In this document: positions 24,089 to 33,887 of the stretch, piece by piece
Numbering within the stretch: the stretch's first letter is position 1
Layout: each line of letters starts with the position of its first letter
Origin: Pseudomonas viridiflava
GTDB taxonomy: Bacteria > Pseudomonadota > Gammaproteobacteria > Pseudomonadales > Pseudomonadaceae
Length of the DNA: 64,000 bases
NCBI RefSeq assembly: GCF_900602065.1
Contig: NZ_UWFN01000265.1
Location: 1-64,000 of the forward strand
Direction of reading: 5' to 3'
Translations under genes and position numbers: made by a program
Notes under the pieces: generated by a model
What the model was told of the DNA's origin: nothing
What the model saw: only the letters and a program-made list of their open reading frames with translations
Databases searched by the model: none

Positions 24089-25587
24089 AAATCGCACGCG
24101 TCATGACAGGAACATTGTTATTGCTGGCCGCCAACGCAGCCTTTGCCGAATCGACCTTGCGCATCGGCATTCAGGACGATCCCGATGTGCTGGATCCGCA
24201 TCGTTCACGTACCTATTCCGGCCGTCTGGTATACACCGCGTTGTGCGACAAGCTGGTGGACGTCAACCCGGACCTGACCTACGCGCCACAGCTGGCCACC
24301 GCCTGGAACTGGAGCGAAGACGGCAAAACCCTGACCATGACCTTGCGCGAAGGCGTGACCTACCACGATGGCGAACCTTTCGATGCGGCCTCGGTGAAAT
24401 TCAACCTGGACCGTGCCCGCACCCTGCCCGACTCCCTGCGCAAAAGCGAGCTGGCGTCGGTGGACAGCGTTGAAGTGATCGACGCGAAAACCGTCGCCAT
24501 CAAGCTCAAGCAGGCCGATGCCACGCTGGTTTCGCAGCTCTCGGACCGCGCCGGGATGATGCTCGCGCCGAAAGCCGCTCAGGGCGAATTCGCGTCCAAA
24601 CCTGTCTGCTCCGGCCCTTACAAATTCGTCCAGCGCGTGCAGCAGGATCGCATCGTGCTGGAGCGTTTTGACAACTACTGGAACAAGCAGGCGTATCACT
24701 TCGACAAAGTCGTGTTCCTGCCGATTCCTGATACCTCGGTACGCTTGGCCAACCTGCGCTCCGGCGATCTGGACATCATTGAACGAGTCGCACCGACCGA
24801 CGTGAAAACCGTCAAGGGCGACAGCAAGCTGGCGATCTACAACACGCCGGGCCTGGGCTACATGCAGTTGATGTTCAACATCGGCAATGGCGAAAAAGCC
24901 AACTCGCCGATCGGTAAAGACAAGCGCGTACGCAAGGCGTTTGAGCTGTCCATCGACCGCGATGCAATCAACCAGGTGGTCTTCGAAGGCCTCTACGCGC
25001 CGAGCGCCCAACCGTTCCCGAAAAACAGCCCGTACTACGATCAGGCGCTGCCGATCCCGACTCGCGACGTCGAGAAGAGCAAGGCGCTGCTGGCTGAGGC
25101 CGGCGTGAAACTGCCTTTGGCAGTCGAACTGAAAGTGGCCAACAACCCGATTGCGCAACAAGTCGGGCAGATCATCCAGGCTATGGCTGAAGAGGCTGGT
25201 TTCAAGGTCAATCTGGTTGCGACCGAATACGCCACGATGCTCAGCGAACAGCAGAGCGGCAACTTCCAGATCGGCATGAGCGCCTGGTCGGGCCGTCCTG
25301 ATCCGGATGGCGACATCCACCAGTTCGTGACCTGCAAAGGTGGCCAGAACGACGGTAAATACTGCAACGCCAAACTCGACGAACTGCTGAACAAGGCGCG
25401 CACCGTCAACGACGTTCCACAACGCCAGGCGCTGTACAACGAAGCCCTGCGCTTGCTCGCTGACGAAGTACCGACTGCGTACCTGTATTTCGATCCACGG
25501 ATCATTGCCATGCGTAACAACGTGACCGGTTTTGTACCAAACCCGGACGGCCTGATTCGTCTGACCAATGTCGCGTTCAAACCATGA
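24085..25587 (+). CDS. Periplasmic peptide-type solute-binding protein (SBP family 5)
   Basis: The protein has 500 residues from the ATG that overlaps the preceding stop. A clear signal peptide (MKIARVMTGTLLLLAANAAFA) ends about residue 21. The mature part has the SBP_bac_5 features L-D-P near the start and the block LREGVTYHDGEPFDAASVKFN. Family members bind di- and oligopeptides, glutathione, opines or nickel. The ligand is not determined by sequence. The gamma-glutamyltransferase-like gene at the operon's end points to gamma-glutamyl compounds. Confidence 0.94.
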   Translation: MKIARVMTGTLLLLAANAAFAESTLRIGIQDDPDVLDPHRSRTYSGRLVYTALCDKLVDVNPDLTYAPQLATAWNWSEDGKTLTMTLREGVTYHDGEPFDAASVKFNLDRARTLPDSLRKSELASVDSVEVIDAKTVAIKLKQADATLVSQLSDRAGMMLAPKAAQGEFASKPVCSGPYKFVQRVQQDRIVLERFDNYWNKQAYHFDKVVFLPIPDTSVRLANLRSGDLDIIERVAPTDVKTVKGDSKLAIYNTPGLGYMQLMFNIGNGEKANSPIGKDKRVRKAFELSIDRDAINQVVFEGLYAPSAQPFPKNSPYYDQALPIPTRDVEKSKALLAEAGVKLPLAVELKVANNPIAQQVGQIIQAMAEEAGFKVNLVATEYATMLSEQQSGNFQIGMSAWSGRPDPDGDIHQFVTCKGGQNDGKYCNAKLDELLNKARTVNDVPQRQALYNEALRLLADEVPTAYLYFDPRIIAMRNNVTGFVPNPDGLIRLTNVAFKP

Positions 25588-25615
25588 CTGACGGACGCAC
25601 CTGCGAGGTTCCGGC

Positions 25616-26560
25616 ATGCTGATGTTTATCCTGCGACGCCTGCTCAGCTCGATCCCGACGCTGATTCTGGTTTCGCTGTTCGTCTTCACCCTGCAGAAGC
25701 TGCTGCCGGGTGACCCGGTGCTGGCCATGGCCGGGGAGGAACGCGATCCGGCGGTCATGGAATACCTGCGCGACAAGTACCGGCTCGACGACCCGATCCC
25801 GTTGCAGTACCTGAACTGGGTCGGCAACGTGCTGACCGGCGACTTCGGCACCTCGCTGCGCACCGAGCAACCGGTGACCACGCTGCTGGCGTCCAAGTTG
25901 CCGGTGACCATTGAGCTGGCGGTCCTGGCGCTGCTGATTGCGCTGCTGATCGGTATTCCCACCGGGATTATTTCGGCGGTGCGCAAAGGCACCGCCGTGG
26001 ATTACGGAGCCAACGTGGTGGCGCTGTCGGGGATTTCCATTCCGCACTTCTGGCTGGGCATCCTGCTGATCATGATCTTCGCCGTGAAACTGCAATGGCT
26101 GCCTGCCTCCGGCTTTGTGCCCATGGGCGAGGACTTCGGGCAAAACCTGAAGACCTTGATCCTGCCAGCCTTCGTGCTGGGGGCCGGGCTGTCGGGGATT
26201 CTCATGCGCCACACCCGCAGCGCCATGCTCGAAGTGTTGCGTACCGATTACGTCCGTACTGCGCGGGCCAAAGGGCTGTTCCCGCGCACGGTGATTCTCA
26301 AGCATGCGCTGCGCAATGCGTTGATGCCCATCGTTACGCTGACCACGTTGCTGTTCGGTGAACTGCTGGGCGGTGCCGTACTCACCGAGCAGGTGTTCAG
26401 TATTCCGGGCTTCGGCAAGATGATCGTCGATGCCGTGTTCAATCGTGATTACGCCGTGGTGCAAGGCGTGGTGCTGTGTGTCGCGATTGGCTTCCTGATG
26501 CTGAACCTGCTGGCCGACGTGCTTTACCGTCTGATCAACCCGCGTCTGAGGACTGCCTGA
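25616..26560 (+). CDS. Peptide-type ABC transporter permease (DppB/GsiC family)
   Basis: This 314-residue permease has an N-terminal membrane segment (about 8-30), five further segments and the EAA loop DYVRTARAKGL (about 218-228). The N-terminal LPGDPV motif and the conserved C-terminal GGAVLTEQVFSIPGFGKM block are typical of the DppB class. The stop overlaps the next ATG. It forms the membrane channel with the following gene. Confidence 0.95.
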   Translation: MLMFILRRLLSSIPTLILVSLFVFTLQKLLPGDPVLAMAGEERDPAVMEYLRDKYRLDDPIPLQYLNWVGNVLTGDFGTSLRTEQPVTTLLASKLPVTIELAVLALLIALLIGIPTGIISAVRKGTAVDYGANVVALSGISIPHFWLGILLIMIFAVKLQWLPASGFVPMGEDFGQNLKTLILPAFVLGAGLSGILMRHTRSAMLEVLRTDYVRTARAKGLFPRTVILKHALRNALMPIVTLTTLLFGELLGGAVLTEQVFSIPGFGKMIVDAVFNRDYAVVQGVVLCVAIGFLMLNLLADVLYRLINPRLRTA

Positions 26561-27432
26561 TGACCGCTATTGCCAGCCTCCCGCACAGCGCGATCCTGCC
26601 CCGCAGTCGCTCGCCGTTCCTGAAGAAATTCCTCGCCAACAAAGGCGCGGTGATTGGCGCAGCGGTGTTGCTGCTGTTTGTCCTGGCGGCCCTTCTGGCG
26701 CCCTGGATTGCGCCCCATGATCCGCTGAAAGCCAACTTTCTCGCGGTGCGTAAAGCGCCCTCGCTGATCTACTGGCTGGGCACCGACGAACTGGGCCGGG
26801 ATCTGTTTTCACGCCTGCTGTATGGCGCCCGCAGTTCGCTGCTGGCCGGTGGCGTGTCAGTGGCTATCGCCATGTGCATCGGCGTGCCGCTGGGCCTGCT
26901 CGCCGGCTACTTCGGCGGCAAGCTGGACATGATCATTTCACAGGTTATGGAAGCGCTGTTGTCCTGTCCGTTTCTGGTGCTGGCCATCGCGTTGGGTGCA
27001 TTTCTTGGCCCAAGCCTGACCAACGCGATGATCGCCATCGGCCTGTCCGCCATGCCGATTTTCGCTCGTTTGACGCGTGGCCAGGTGCTGTCGATCAAGC
27101 ATGAGGATTATCTGGAAGGTGCTCGCGCCATTGGTCTGCCAGATCGCTGGATCATCCTGCGCTACGTGCTGCCCAACGTGATGTCGCCGCTGGTGGTGCA
27201 AGCGACGCTGACCATCGCTTCGGCGATTCTGGCTGAAGCCAGCCTGTCGTTCCTCGGTCTGGGCCAGCAACCACCTTCGCCGTCCTGGGGCTCGATGCTC
27301 AATACTGCAAAGAATTTCATGGAGCAGGCTCCGTGGATGTCGATTGCGCCCGGCGTGGCGATCTACATCACGGTCCTGTGTTTCAACCTGCTGGGTGACG
27401 GCCTGCGCGATGCGCTGGACCCCAAAGGCTAA
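26560..27432 (+). CDS. Peptide-type ABC transporter permease (DppC/GsiD family)
   Basis: The protein has 290 residues from the ATG overlapping the upstream TGA. An N-terminal OppC-type segment (F-L-A-N-K-G-A-V-I-G) precedes a periplasmic stretch with WLGTDELGRDLFSRLLYGAR, the family hallmark. Five transmembrane helices follow, with the EAA loop YLEGARAIGL. The upstream ATG at 26476 lies within the previous gene and was not used. Confidence 0.95.
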   Translation: MTAIASLPHSAILPRSRSPFLKKFLANKGAVIGAAVLLLFVLAALLAPWIAPHDPLKANFLAVRKAPSLIYWLGTDELGRDLFSRLLYGARSSLLAGGVSVAIAMCIGVPLGLLAGYFGGKLDMIISQVMEALLSCPFLVLAIALGAFLGPSLTNAMIAIGLSAMPIFARLTRGQVLSIKHEDYLEGARAIGLPDRWIILRYVLPNVMSPLVVQATLTIASAILAEASLSFLGLGQQPPSPSWGSMLNTAKNFMEQAPWMSIAPGVAIYITVLCFNLLGDGLRDALDPKG

Positions 27433-27464
27433 AACTTTCGTCTTCTGCCAAAGAGAAAAAGCTT

Positions 27465-29060
27465 ATGTTCGATGATCTGGATTACAGCCAACCTTACGCT
27501 TCGGCGCGCTCGCCGGTGATGGGCAACAACATGGTCGCCTGCTCCCAGCCACTGGCCGCTCAGGCCGGGCTGGACATGCTGCGCAAAGGCGGCAACGCAG
27601 TCGATGCCGCCATCGCGGCGGCGATGGTGCTGACCGTGGTCGAGCCCACTGGTTGCGGGATTGGCAGCGATGCCTTCGCCATTATCTGGGACGGCAACAA
27701 GCTGCAAGGTCTGAACGCTTCCGGTCGTGCACCGCAGGCCTGGACGCCCGAGTATTTCGCGGGCCAGAGCCAGATGCCGCAACGTGGGTGGCCCGCCGTC
27801 AGTGTGCCGGGTGCGGTATCGGCCTGGGTCGAGTTGTCGGAGCGTTACGGCAAACTGCCTTTCGCTACCCTCGCTGAACCGGCGATAGGCTATGCCCGCG
27901 ATGGATATCAGGTCACGCCGATCATCGCCGAGCTGTGGAAGCGCGGCTCACAGTTGCTCAAGGATCAACCGGGCTTTGCCGAGTGCTTCATGCCGGATGG
28001 CAAGGCGCCGCTGGCTGGCGAAAAAATCCAGCTCAAGGACCATGCCCGCACCCTGGAACTGATTGCCCAGACCAAAGGCGAAGCGTTCTATCGTGGCGAA
28101 CTGGCTGAGGCAATCATTGCTCATGCCAACGCTAACGGCAGCGTCATGAGCCTCGACGATCTGGCGACGCACACCGTGGACTGGATCGACACGCTGTCGG
28201 TGCCGTATGCCGGTGCCGTGGTTCACGAACTGCCACCGAATGGCCAGGGCATTGCAACGCTCGCCGGTTTAACCATGCTTGAAGCGCTGGGTGTCGGCGA
28301 GCATCCGGTGGACAGCCTTGAAACCGTTCACCCGGTGCTGGAAGCCATGAAACTGGCCCTGGCCGACCTCGACGAACACGTCGCAGACAGCGATCACATG
28401 CGTGTGCCTTCCGAGGATTTGCTGGGCAAGGCCTACCTGAAGGAGCGCGCCGGATTGGTCACTGATCAGGCTGCGAATCCCGGTCATGGCTCGCCAAAAC
28501 CGGGTGGCACGGTGTATCTGTCAGCAGCCGATGAAAGCGGCATGATGATCTCGTTCATCCAGTCCAACTACATGGGCTTCGGCTCCGGCGTCGTCGTGCC
28601 GGGTACCGGCATCAGCATGCAAAACCGTGGCGCGGGTTTCTCGCTGGATCCAACGCACGTCAACTACGTGGCACCGCGCAAACGCCCGTTCCACACGATC
28701 ATCCCCGGCTTTGTGATGAACGCCGACGGTACGCCGTTGATGTCCTTCGGCTTGATGGGCGGTCCAATGCAGGCGCAGGGTCACTTGCAGATGATGATGC
28801 GCATTCTGCGTTACAAACAGAACCCGCAAGCCGCTGCCGATGCCCCGCGCTGGAGGATCGAGTCTGGTTTGAAGGTTGCTGTGGAGCGTGCGTTTGACCC
28901 TGAAGTGGTCAAAGCCCTGCGCGCCAAAGGCCATGACATTGATGTCGAAGAGCCAAGCGGCGTGTTTGCCTTTGGCGGTGCCCAGATCATCCAGCGCACG
29001 GCCCATGGGTATGTGGGCGGGACAGATCCTAGGAAGGATGGTTTGGTGGCTGCGTATTGA
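27465..29060 (+). CDS. Gamma-glutamyltransferase-family enzyme (YwrD-like)
   Basis: This 531-residue Ntn-hydrolase precursor has the family N-terminal block ASQPLAAQAG..LRKGGNAVDAAIA. The autoprocessing and nucleophile Thr lies in PGGTVYLSAAD at about residue 349, followed by FIQSNYMGFGSG. No signal peptide is seen, so it is probably cytoplasmic like B. subtilis YwrD, unlike periplasmic Ggt. It follows the permease gene by 32 bases with an AGAGAA site. A role in splitting imported gamma-glutamyl substrates is inferred from operon position. Confidence 0.92.
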   Translation: MFDDLDYSQPYASARSPVMGNNMVACSQPLAAQAGLDMLRKGGNAVDAAIAAAMVLTVVEPTGCGIGSDAFAIIWDGNKLQGLNASGRAPQAWTPEYFAGQSQMPQRGWPAVSVPGAVSAWVELSERYGKLPFATLAEPAIGYARDGYQVTPIIAELWKRGSQLLKDQPGFAECFMPDGKAPLAGEKIQLKDHARTLELIAQTKGEAFYRGELAEAIIAHANANGSVMSLDDLATHTVDWIDTLSVPYAGAVVHELPPNGQGIATLAGLTMLEALGVGEHPVDSLETVHPVLEAMKLALADLDEHVADSDHMRVPSEDLLGKAYLKERAGLVTDQAANPGHGSPKPGGTVYLSAADESGMMISFIQSNYMGFGSGVVVPGTGISMQNRGAGFSLDPTHVNYVAPRKRPFHTIIPGFVMNADGTPLMSFGLMGGPMQAQGHLQMMMRILRYKQNPQAAADAPRWRIESGLKVAVERAFDPEVVKALRAKGHDIDVEEPSGVFAFGGAQIIQRTAHGYVGGTDPRKDGLVAAY

Positions 29061-29096
29061 GCCTAAGCTAACGCAATCCAGCTAAAAACTTTGTAG

Positions 29097-29173
29097 CCCT
29101 TATCGCGGGCAAGCCTCGCTCCCACAGGAGAATGTTATTTTCATGTGGGAGCGAGGCTTGCCCGCGATAAGGG
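29097..29173. repeat. REP palindrome (gcgggcaagcctcgctcccac family)
   Basis: The 29-base arms at 29097-29125 and 29145-29173 are perfectly inverted with a 19-base loop. This variant differs from the other two families in the window. It closes the transport operon and could act as a terminator or messenger stabiliser. Confidence 0.92.
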
Positions 29174-29251
29174 CGCCGCGGACCAAGGTATTTTCCAGCC
29201 CTCACAACCCGTGTAGCCTCTGCACTTTGAACATCCTTGAGCACATCTCTC

Positions 29252-29701
29252 ATGACGTTTTCGAAGATCAAACAAGCCAGCCTGATCGCCCTCCTCGGTT
29301 TCAGCGCGCTGCTGCACGCCGCGCCGCAAACCATCGACGTCTACCGCGACCCGAATTGCGGTTGCTGCACCAAGTGGATGGCGTACCTCAAGGAAAACGG
29401 TTTTACCGTGAATGATCACCCCGAAGACAACATGAGCGCCGTGAAGGAAAAACTCGGCGTGCCCGAGAAACTGGGCTCATGTCACACCGGCGTGATCAAT
29501 GGCAAGTTCGTCGAAGGTCACGTGCCAGTCTCGGAAATTCGCGAACTGGTCGCGCAGAAGGACCTGATCGGCGTCGCCGCACCCGGCATGCCCATGGGCT
29601 CGCCGGGTATGGAATCAGGTAATCGTAGAAGCGCTCATCAGATCATTGGCCTGACGGCTTCGGGTCAAGAGCGGGTCGTGGCGGACTACCCGGCGCAGTA
29701 A
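29252..29701 (+). CDS. DUF411 exported metal-binding protein
   Basis: The protein has 149 residues from the ATG at 29252; a TTG lies five codons upstream. A signal peptide (MTFSKIKQASLIALLGFSALLHA) is followed by the DUF411 thioredoxin-like core with DPNCGCCTKW, then C-H-T in LGSCHTGVINGKFVEGHVP. DUF411 proteins are often encoded near copper-handling genes and are thought to bind copper or similar metals through these Cys and His residues. No copper genes are adjacent here. The function is therefore a family-level guess. Confidence 0.9.
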   Translation: MTFSKIKQASLIALLGFSALLHAAPQTIDVYRDPNCGCCTKWMAYLKENGFTVNDHPEDNMSAVKEKLGVPEKLGSCHTGVINGKFVEGHVPVSEIRELVAQKDLIGVAAPGMPMGSPGMESGNRRSAHQIIGLTASGQERVVADYPAQ

Positions 29702-29723
29702 GTTTCTCCGGCAGCCCGCCTCC

Positions 29724-29798
29724 CTGTAGGAGCTGCCGAAGGCTGCGAATGGCGGTGTATCGGTATTAAAGCTTCGCAGCCTTCGGCAGCTCCTACAG
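29724..29798. repeat. REP palindrome (taggagctgccgaagg family)
   Basis: The inverted arms ctgtaggagctgccgaag and cttcggcagctcctacag lie between two convergent genes, where the hairpin could terminate both. Confidence 0.9.
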
Positions 29799-29814
29799 GA
29801 ATTGCATCAGAGGC

Positions 29815-31092
29815 TTACTGCATCAACGAATAAACCAGCGCCAGCATCGACACCACACCCACAATCACCACAAACACGTTGGACGCCTTGCCTGCGTATT
29901 GACGCATGGCCGGGACTTTGTGGATGGCGTACATCGGCATCAGGAACAGCAACGCGGTAATGATCGGCCCGCCAAGGGTTTCGATCATGCCGAGGATGCT
30001 TGGGTTAAGCGTGGCAACAACCCAGCACACCACCAGCATCATGGCCGCGGTCAGGCGATCAAGCGCTTTGGGCGCGGGACGCAGACCGGTTCTCACAACG
30101 ATACCTTTAAGACCTTCACTGGCACCGATGTAGTGGCCCAGGAACGACTTGGCAATCGCCACAAAAGCAATCAACGGTGCCACGAACGCAATCGTAGGGT
30201 TGCTGAAGTGATTGGCCAGGTACGACAGGATCGAGATGTTCTGAACCTTGGCTTCAGCCAGTTGCGCGGGCGACAGGGTCAGCACGCAACTGAACACGAA
30301 GAACATCACCATGATCACCATCAAACCGTGAGCACGCGCCAGAATCTGCGAGCTGCGCCCTTCAGCCTGATCGCCATACATGCGCTTCTGATCAACAGCA
30401 AACGCGGAAATGATCGGCGAGTGGTTGAAGGAAAATACCATCACCGGAATCGCCAGCCAGAAGGTATGCAGGAATGCCGATGGCTCCGGCAGTGTGGTAG
30501 CGGTGCTAAGGATGCCGCCGTTCCAGTGCGGGATCAGAAACACCGCCAGGAACAGCAACGCCACGATGAACGGATAAACCATCAGGCTCATGGCCTTGAC
30601 GATAAACCGTTCGCCACAACGCACCACTGCCAGTAAACCCAGGATCAGCACAAACGCCAGCAAGGCGCGCGGTGGCGGCTGAATGTGCAGTTGGTGCTCA
30701 AGAAAGCTGCCGACGGTATTGGTCAGCGCCACGCTATAGATCAACAGAATCGGGAAGATCGCAAAGAAGTACAACGCGGTGATCAGCGTGCCGGCGCTCT
30801 TGCCGAAGTGCTGCTCAACGACTTCCGTAATGTCTGCGCCTTCACGACCGGACAGCACAAAACGGGTCAAACCACGGTGCGCGTAATAAGTCATCGGAAA
30901 CGCCAGCAACGCCAGGGCCAACAACGGCCAGAAGCCGCCGATGCCTGCGTTGATGGGCAAGAACAACGTGCCTGCGCCGATGGCGGTGCCGAACAACCCG
31001 AGCATCCAGGTGGTGTCATGACGACTCCACGCCGCAATCGGTTTAGCGGCTGCGTCGAAACGTTGCTCGACGCTATTGGCCTGATCATTCAT
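29815..31092 (-). CDS. HAAAP-family amino acid transporter, SdaC-like (serine/threonine type)
   Basis: The protein has 425 residues and about 11 transmembrane helices. The N-terminal helix has GTAIGAGTLFLPINAG, the unwound substrate-binding helix of the hydroxy/aromatic amino acid permease family. The SFNHSPIISAFAVDQK segment is characteristic of the SdaC/TdcC branch, which carries serine or threonine with protons or sodium. Substrate is inferred from this branch. No serine deaminase gene is adjacent. The stop is close to a REP palindrome. Confidence 0.9.
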   Translation of the reverse strand: MNDQANSVEQRFDAAAKPIAAWSRHDTTWMLGLFGTAIGAGTLFLPINAGIGGFWPLLALALLAFPMTYYAHRGLTRFVLSGREGADITEVVEQHFGKSAGTLITALYFFAIFPILLIYSVALTNTVGSFLEHQLHIQPPPRALLAFVLILGLLAVVRCGERFIVKAMSLMVYPFIVALLFLAVFLIPHWNGGILSTATTLPEPSAFLHTFWLAIPVMVFSFNHSPIISAFAVDQKRMYGDQAEGRSSQILARAHGLMVIMVMFFVFSCVLTLSPAQLAEAKVQNISILSYLANHFSNPTIAFVAPLIAFVAIAKSFLGHYIGASEGLKGIVVRTGLRPAPKALDRLTAAMMLVVCWVVATLNPSILGMIETLGGPIITALLFLMPMYAIHKVPAMRQYAGKASNVFVVIVGVVSMLALVYSLMQ

Positions 31093-31345
31093 CCGGTCGA
31101 ATCTCCGTGCCGGTTAATACAACATGGCAGGGACGCGTCAGAAAAACTGGGCAGTTTCGCGTCCCCTCAGAAAAGAGGGGCGCGATTGTCCGGGATTACG
31201 CCGGAAAATCAAAGGTTTGTCAGACGAGAAGAGTGTGATCAGGAGCAGTCTTACGCGGTTTGTCCGCGACCTTGACTACTAAGTGGCAGATTTTATGTTG
31301 GCCCGTAAGCCGATCACACGCCATCGCGCCAATATCGGGATCGTA

Positions 31346-31379
31346 CCTGTGGGAGCTGAGCTTGCTCGGCTCCCACAGG
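31346..31379. repeat. Short palindrome in the gap upstream of the SdaC-like gene
   Basis: cctgtgggagc and gctcccacagg are inverted around a 12-base loop, a compact relative of the gtgggagcg REP family. It is the only structure seen in 31093-31467, which otherwise holds no gene. It could terminate the leftward chemoreceptor transcript. Confidence 0.75.
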
Positions 31380-31467
31380 AGAATGCAACCCTGCTGGCAG
31401 AACAGGGTATGACGTCAGAATCAGGCGCCCCCCCCTTGGAACAGGTTCAGCCCACAAATCCAGCCGG

Positions 31468-33348
31468 TCAGATCTTGAAGCTTGCCACCAACTGTTTAAG
31501 CCGCCCTGCCTGCTGCGAGAGCGCGGCGCAGTCGGACAAGGTTTCGTTGAGGTTGGCCACGCCCTGCTGGTTAAGCATGTTGATCTGGCTGATGTCGACG
31601 TTGAGCGTTTCCACCACAGCGGTCTGCTCTTCGGTGGCGGCGGCCACCGACTGGTTCATGCCGTCGATTTCGCTGATGCGCTGGGTCACGCTGGTCAGTC
31701 GGGTGCCCGCCTGGTTGGCAACTTCGACGCTGTCGCGGCTGCTGACCTGGCTCTGGTTCATGTTCTCGACCGCATCGTGAGAGCCCTGCTGCAGCTCGCC
31801 GATCATCTTGTGCACCTGGTCAGCAGACTCTTGAGTCCGATGCGCCAGATTACGCACCTCGTCAGCCACCACCGCAAAACCACGACCGGCTTCGCCCGCA
31901 CGCGCCGCCTCAATGGCCGCATTGAGCGCCAGCAAGTTGGTTTGCTGAGAGATGCCTTTAATCACGTCGAGAATTTGCCCGATGTTTTCAGTGCTGGTGT
32001 TCAGGGTTTCGATCTGCGTGCAGGAATCGCTGATCTTGGATGAAAGACTGGTCATGGCATGAATAGTCTTTTCCACCACTGCGCGGCTGTCTTCTGCCTG
32101 CTCCCGGGCCTGGCTGGCCTGAGTCGAGGCGTCCGACGCATTGCGGGCGATTTCCTGAGTGGCAGCGCCCAGTTCGTTGATCGCTGCAGCGACGCTGTTG
32201 GTGCGGGCACTTTGCTCATCAAACCCGAGGATTGAGGAGTTGGACGATTGCTCTACCCGTTGCGACAGGTCATGAACCAGCAACGTTGCCGATGAAACCT
32301 CAACGATGGACGCGTGCACGCGCTCAACGAACTGGTTGAATGAACCACCCAGCTCGGCAAACTCGTCCTTGCCCTGAATGCTCAGGCGGCGGGTCAGGTC
32401 GCCCTCGCCCTGAGCAATGTCCTGCATGGCACGGCCCATGGCCGTCAAAGGACGCATCAGCGCACTGATCAGCACGCTCAGCAACAAGGCGATCACCAGC
32501 ACTGCGACGACCATGGCAATGAGCGCAGAGGTACGGAACTCGCTCAATGGCGCGTAGGCTTTGTCCCGGTCGATGGACAGACCGATGTACCAATCAGCAC
32601 CCGGCAACCCACTGATCGGTGTAAATGACAACAGGCGTTGCTGGCCGTTGAGGGTCACTTCACGCAAGGTCTTGTCCAGACTCAGCGTCTGGCCTGGATA
32701 GATATCCTTGAGGTTTTTCATGACCTGATCTCTGTCCGGACTGACGATGACCTGCCCGTCGCCGCTGACCAGAAAGGCATGGCCCAAGCCACCGAACTCA
32801 ACCGAGTTGACGATTTTCACCAGGGTATCCAGGCTCAGGTCGCCGCCTGCCACCCCGGCAACCTTGCCGTTGATCTTGATCGGGCTGGCAATGGTGACAA
32901 CCAGCCCGCCGACCGAAGCCAGGTAAGGCGCGCTGATAATCGTCTTGTCGGCGGTTACCGTCGAGGTGTACCAAGGACGTTTACGCGGGTCATAACCGGC
33001 AGGCATTTCAGCGTCCGGCCGCTGCGTGAACACGCCGTCGGCATCACCGATATAAGTGAACTGAAAAGTCGACGTCAGCGACGGCTGACCGACGAGGCCA
33101 CCAAGATCACTCTTGGTGCCTTGGCGGGCGACGTTCTGCCCGAGGTTTTCCAGCACAAGAATGCGTCCGCTCAGCCAGCTCTGAATGCCGGTCGCGGTCA
33201 ACTCGCCCGCCTGGGCCACCGAGCTTTCAAGGTTTTTGGTAATGGTGTTGCGTTGCAGATAGTCGTTGTACAACGTGAATAATGCGAACGCCAATACCAC
33301 GATAATCGAGGCAGCCAGCAAAATTTTATGACGAAACTTCAAAGTCAT
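31468..33348 (-). CDS. Methyl-accepting chemotaxis protein, dCache type (PctA/PctB-like amino acid receptor)
   Basis: The protein has 626 residues: membrane segment about 8-30, periplasmic dCache domain about 35-270, second membrane segment about 275-297, HAMP about 298-350 and a signalling domain to the end. The hairpin tip motif is [20 protein letters not shown]. The dCache domain has the residues known to bind amino-acid ligands: R-P-W-Y in YDPRKRPWY and a later Asp in GGDLSLD. It probably senses L-amino acids. No CheR-binding C-terminal pentapeptide is seen. Confidence 0.93.
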   Translation of the reverse strand: MTLKFRHKILLAASIIVVLAFALFTLYNDYLQRNTITKNLESSVAQAGELTATGIQSWLSGRILVLENLGQNVARQGTKSDLGGLVGQPSLTSTFQFTYIGDADGVFTQRPDAEMPAGYDPRKRPWYTSTVTADKTIISAPYLASVGGLVVTIASPIKINGKVAGVAGGDLSLDTLVKIVNSVEFGGLGHAFLVSGDGQVIVSPDRDQVMKNLKDIYPGQTLSLDKTLREVTLNGQQRLLSFTPISGLPGADWYIGLSIDRDKAYAPLSEFRTSALIAMVVAVLVIALLLSVLISALMRPLTAMGRAMQDIAQGEGDLTRRLSIQGKDEFAELGGSFNQFVERVHASIVEVSSATLLVHDLSQRVEQSSNSSILGFDEQSARTNSVAAAINELGAATQEIARNASDASTQASQAREQAEDSRAVVEKTIHAMTSLSSKISDSCTQIETLNTSTENIGQILDVIKGISQQTNLLALNAAIEAARAGEAGRGFAVVADEVRNLAHRTQESADQVHKMIGELQQGSHDAVENMNQSQVSSRDSVEVANQAGTRLTSVTQRISEIDGMNQSVAAATEEQTAVVETLNVDISQINMLNQQGVANLNETLSDCAALSQQAGRLKQLVASFKI

Positions 33349-33558
33349 CGAGACTTCCTCTCAAATCGCACAAACGTCTTATTGCAGGTGCAATAGCGTC
33401 TATATATAGGTTCACAAAACGCCGGCCTTTACTGGCACTGACGTTCTATTAACTCGAGATCAACATTCATGATGTTTTTAACGCTGATACCACCACCGCC
33501 ACCTCTCATGTTCTGACCAGCTCCCGAGCTGGAGGCCTTGCCAACCCTGGCTCTACAT

Positions 33559-33579
33559 AAAAAAAGCCAATAGGTTGGC
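33559..33579 (-). terminator. Weak hairpin with T run (candidate terminator of an unannotated leftward transcript)
   Basis: The five-base arms gccaa/ttggc are followed on the minus strand by seven T. No gene ends here. It lies within the 540-base gap 33349-33887, which is unusually AT-rich from 33610 to 33760 and carries no convincing ORF. A small leftward RNA starting near 33700 is possible but unsupported. Confidence 0.25.
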
Positions 33580-33887
33580 GCTGGAATCCAGTCGCTCTCC
33601 CTGCGAAGCAATTTTATGGACAGTCCATAACGGCTATTTCGGCTGGCCTGTAGATAAGTTAAATATGAAAGTGCTATTCAGCCGACCGTTGATCTCTTAA
33701 CTATCAGGCGCTGTTCATATAATTGAAACGTTAATAAGCCTGGTTTTTCGACACGACAGGCAAGAAACAGGTGATTCCCTATCGGGCTGTGCATATGCAG
33801 ACGAGCTTGGGAATTTACGTCACAAATCATTGCAAGACATTGCGTCTCCCGGTAAAACTCCCGGCCTTCTGCCAAGAAGGACCTTTC

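Noticed and set aside
28521..29006. Long minus-strand ORFs inside the GGT-like gene and other GC-rich genes
   Set aside because: They lie opposite well-recognised coding frames and have no family features.
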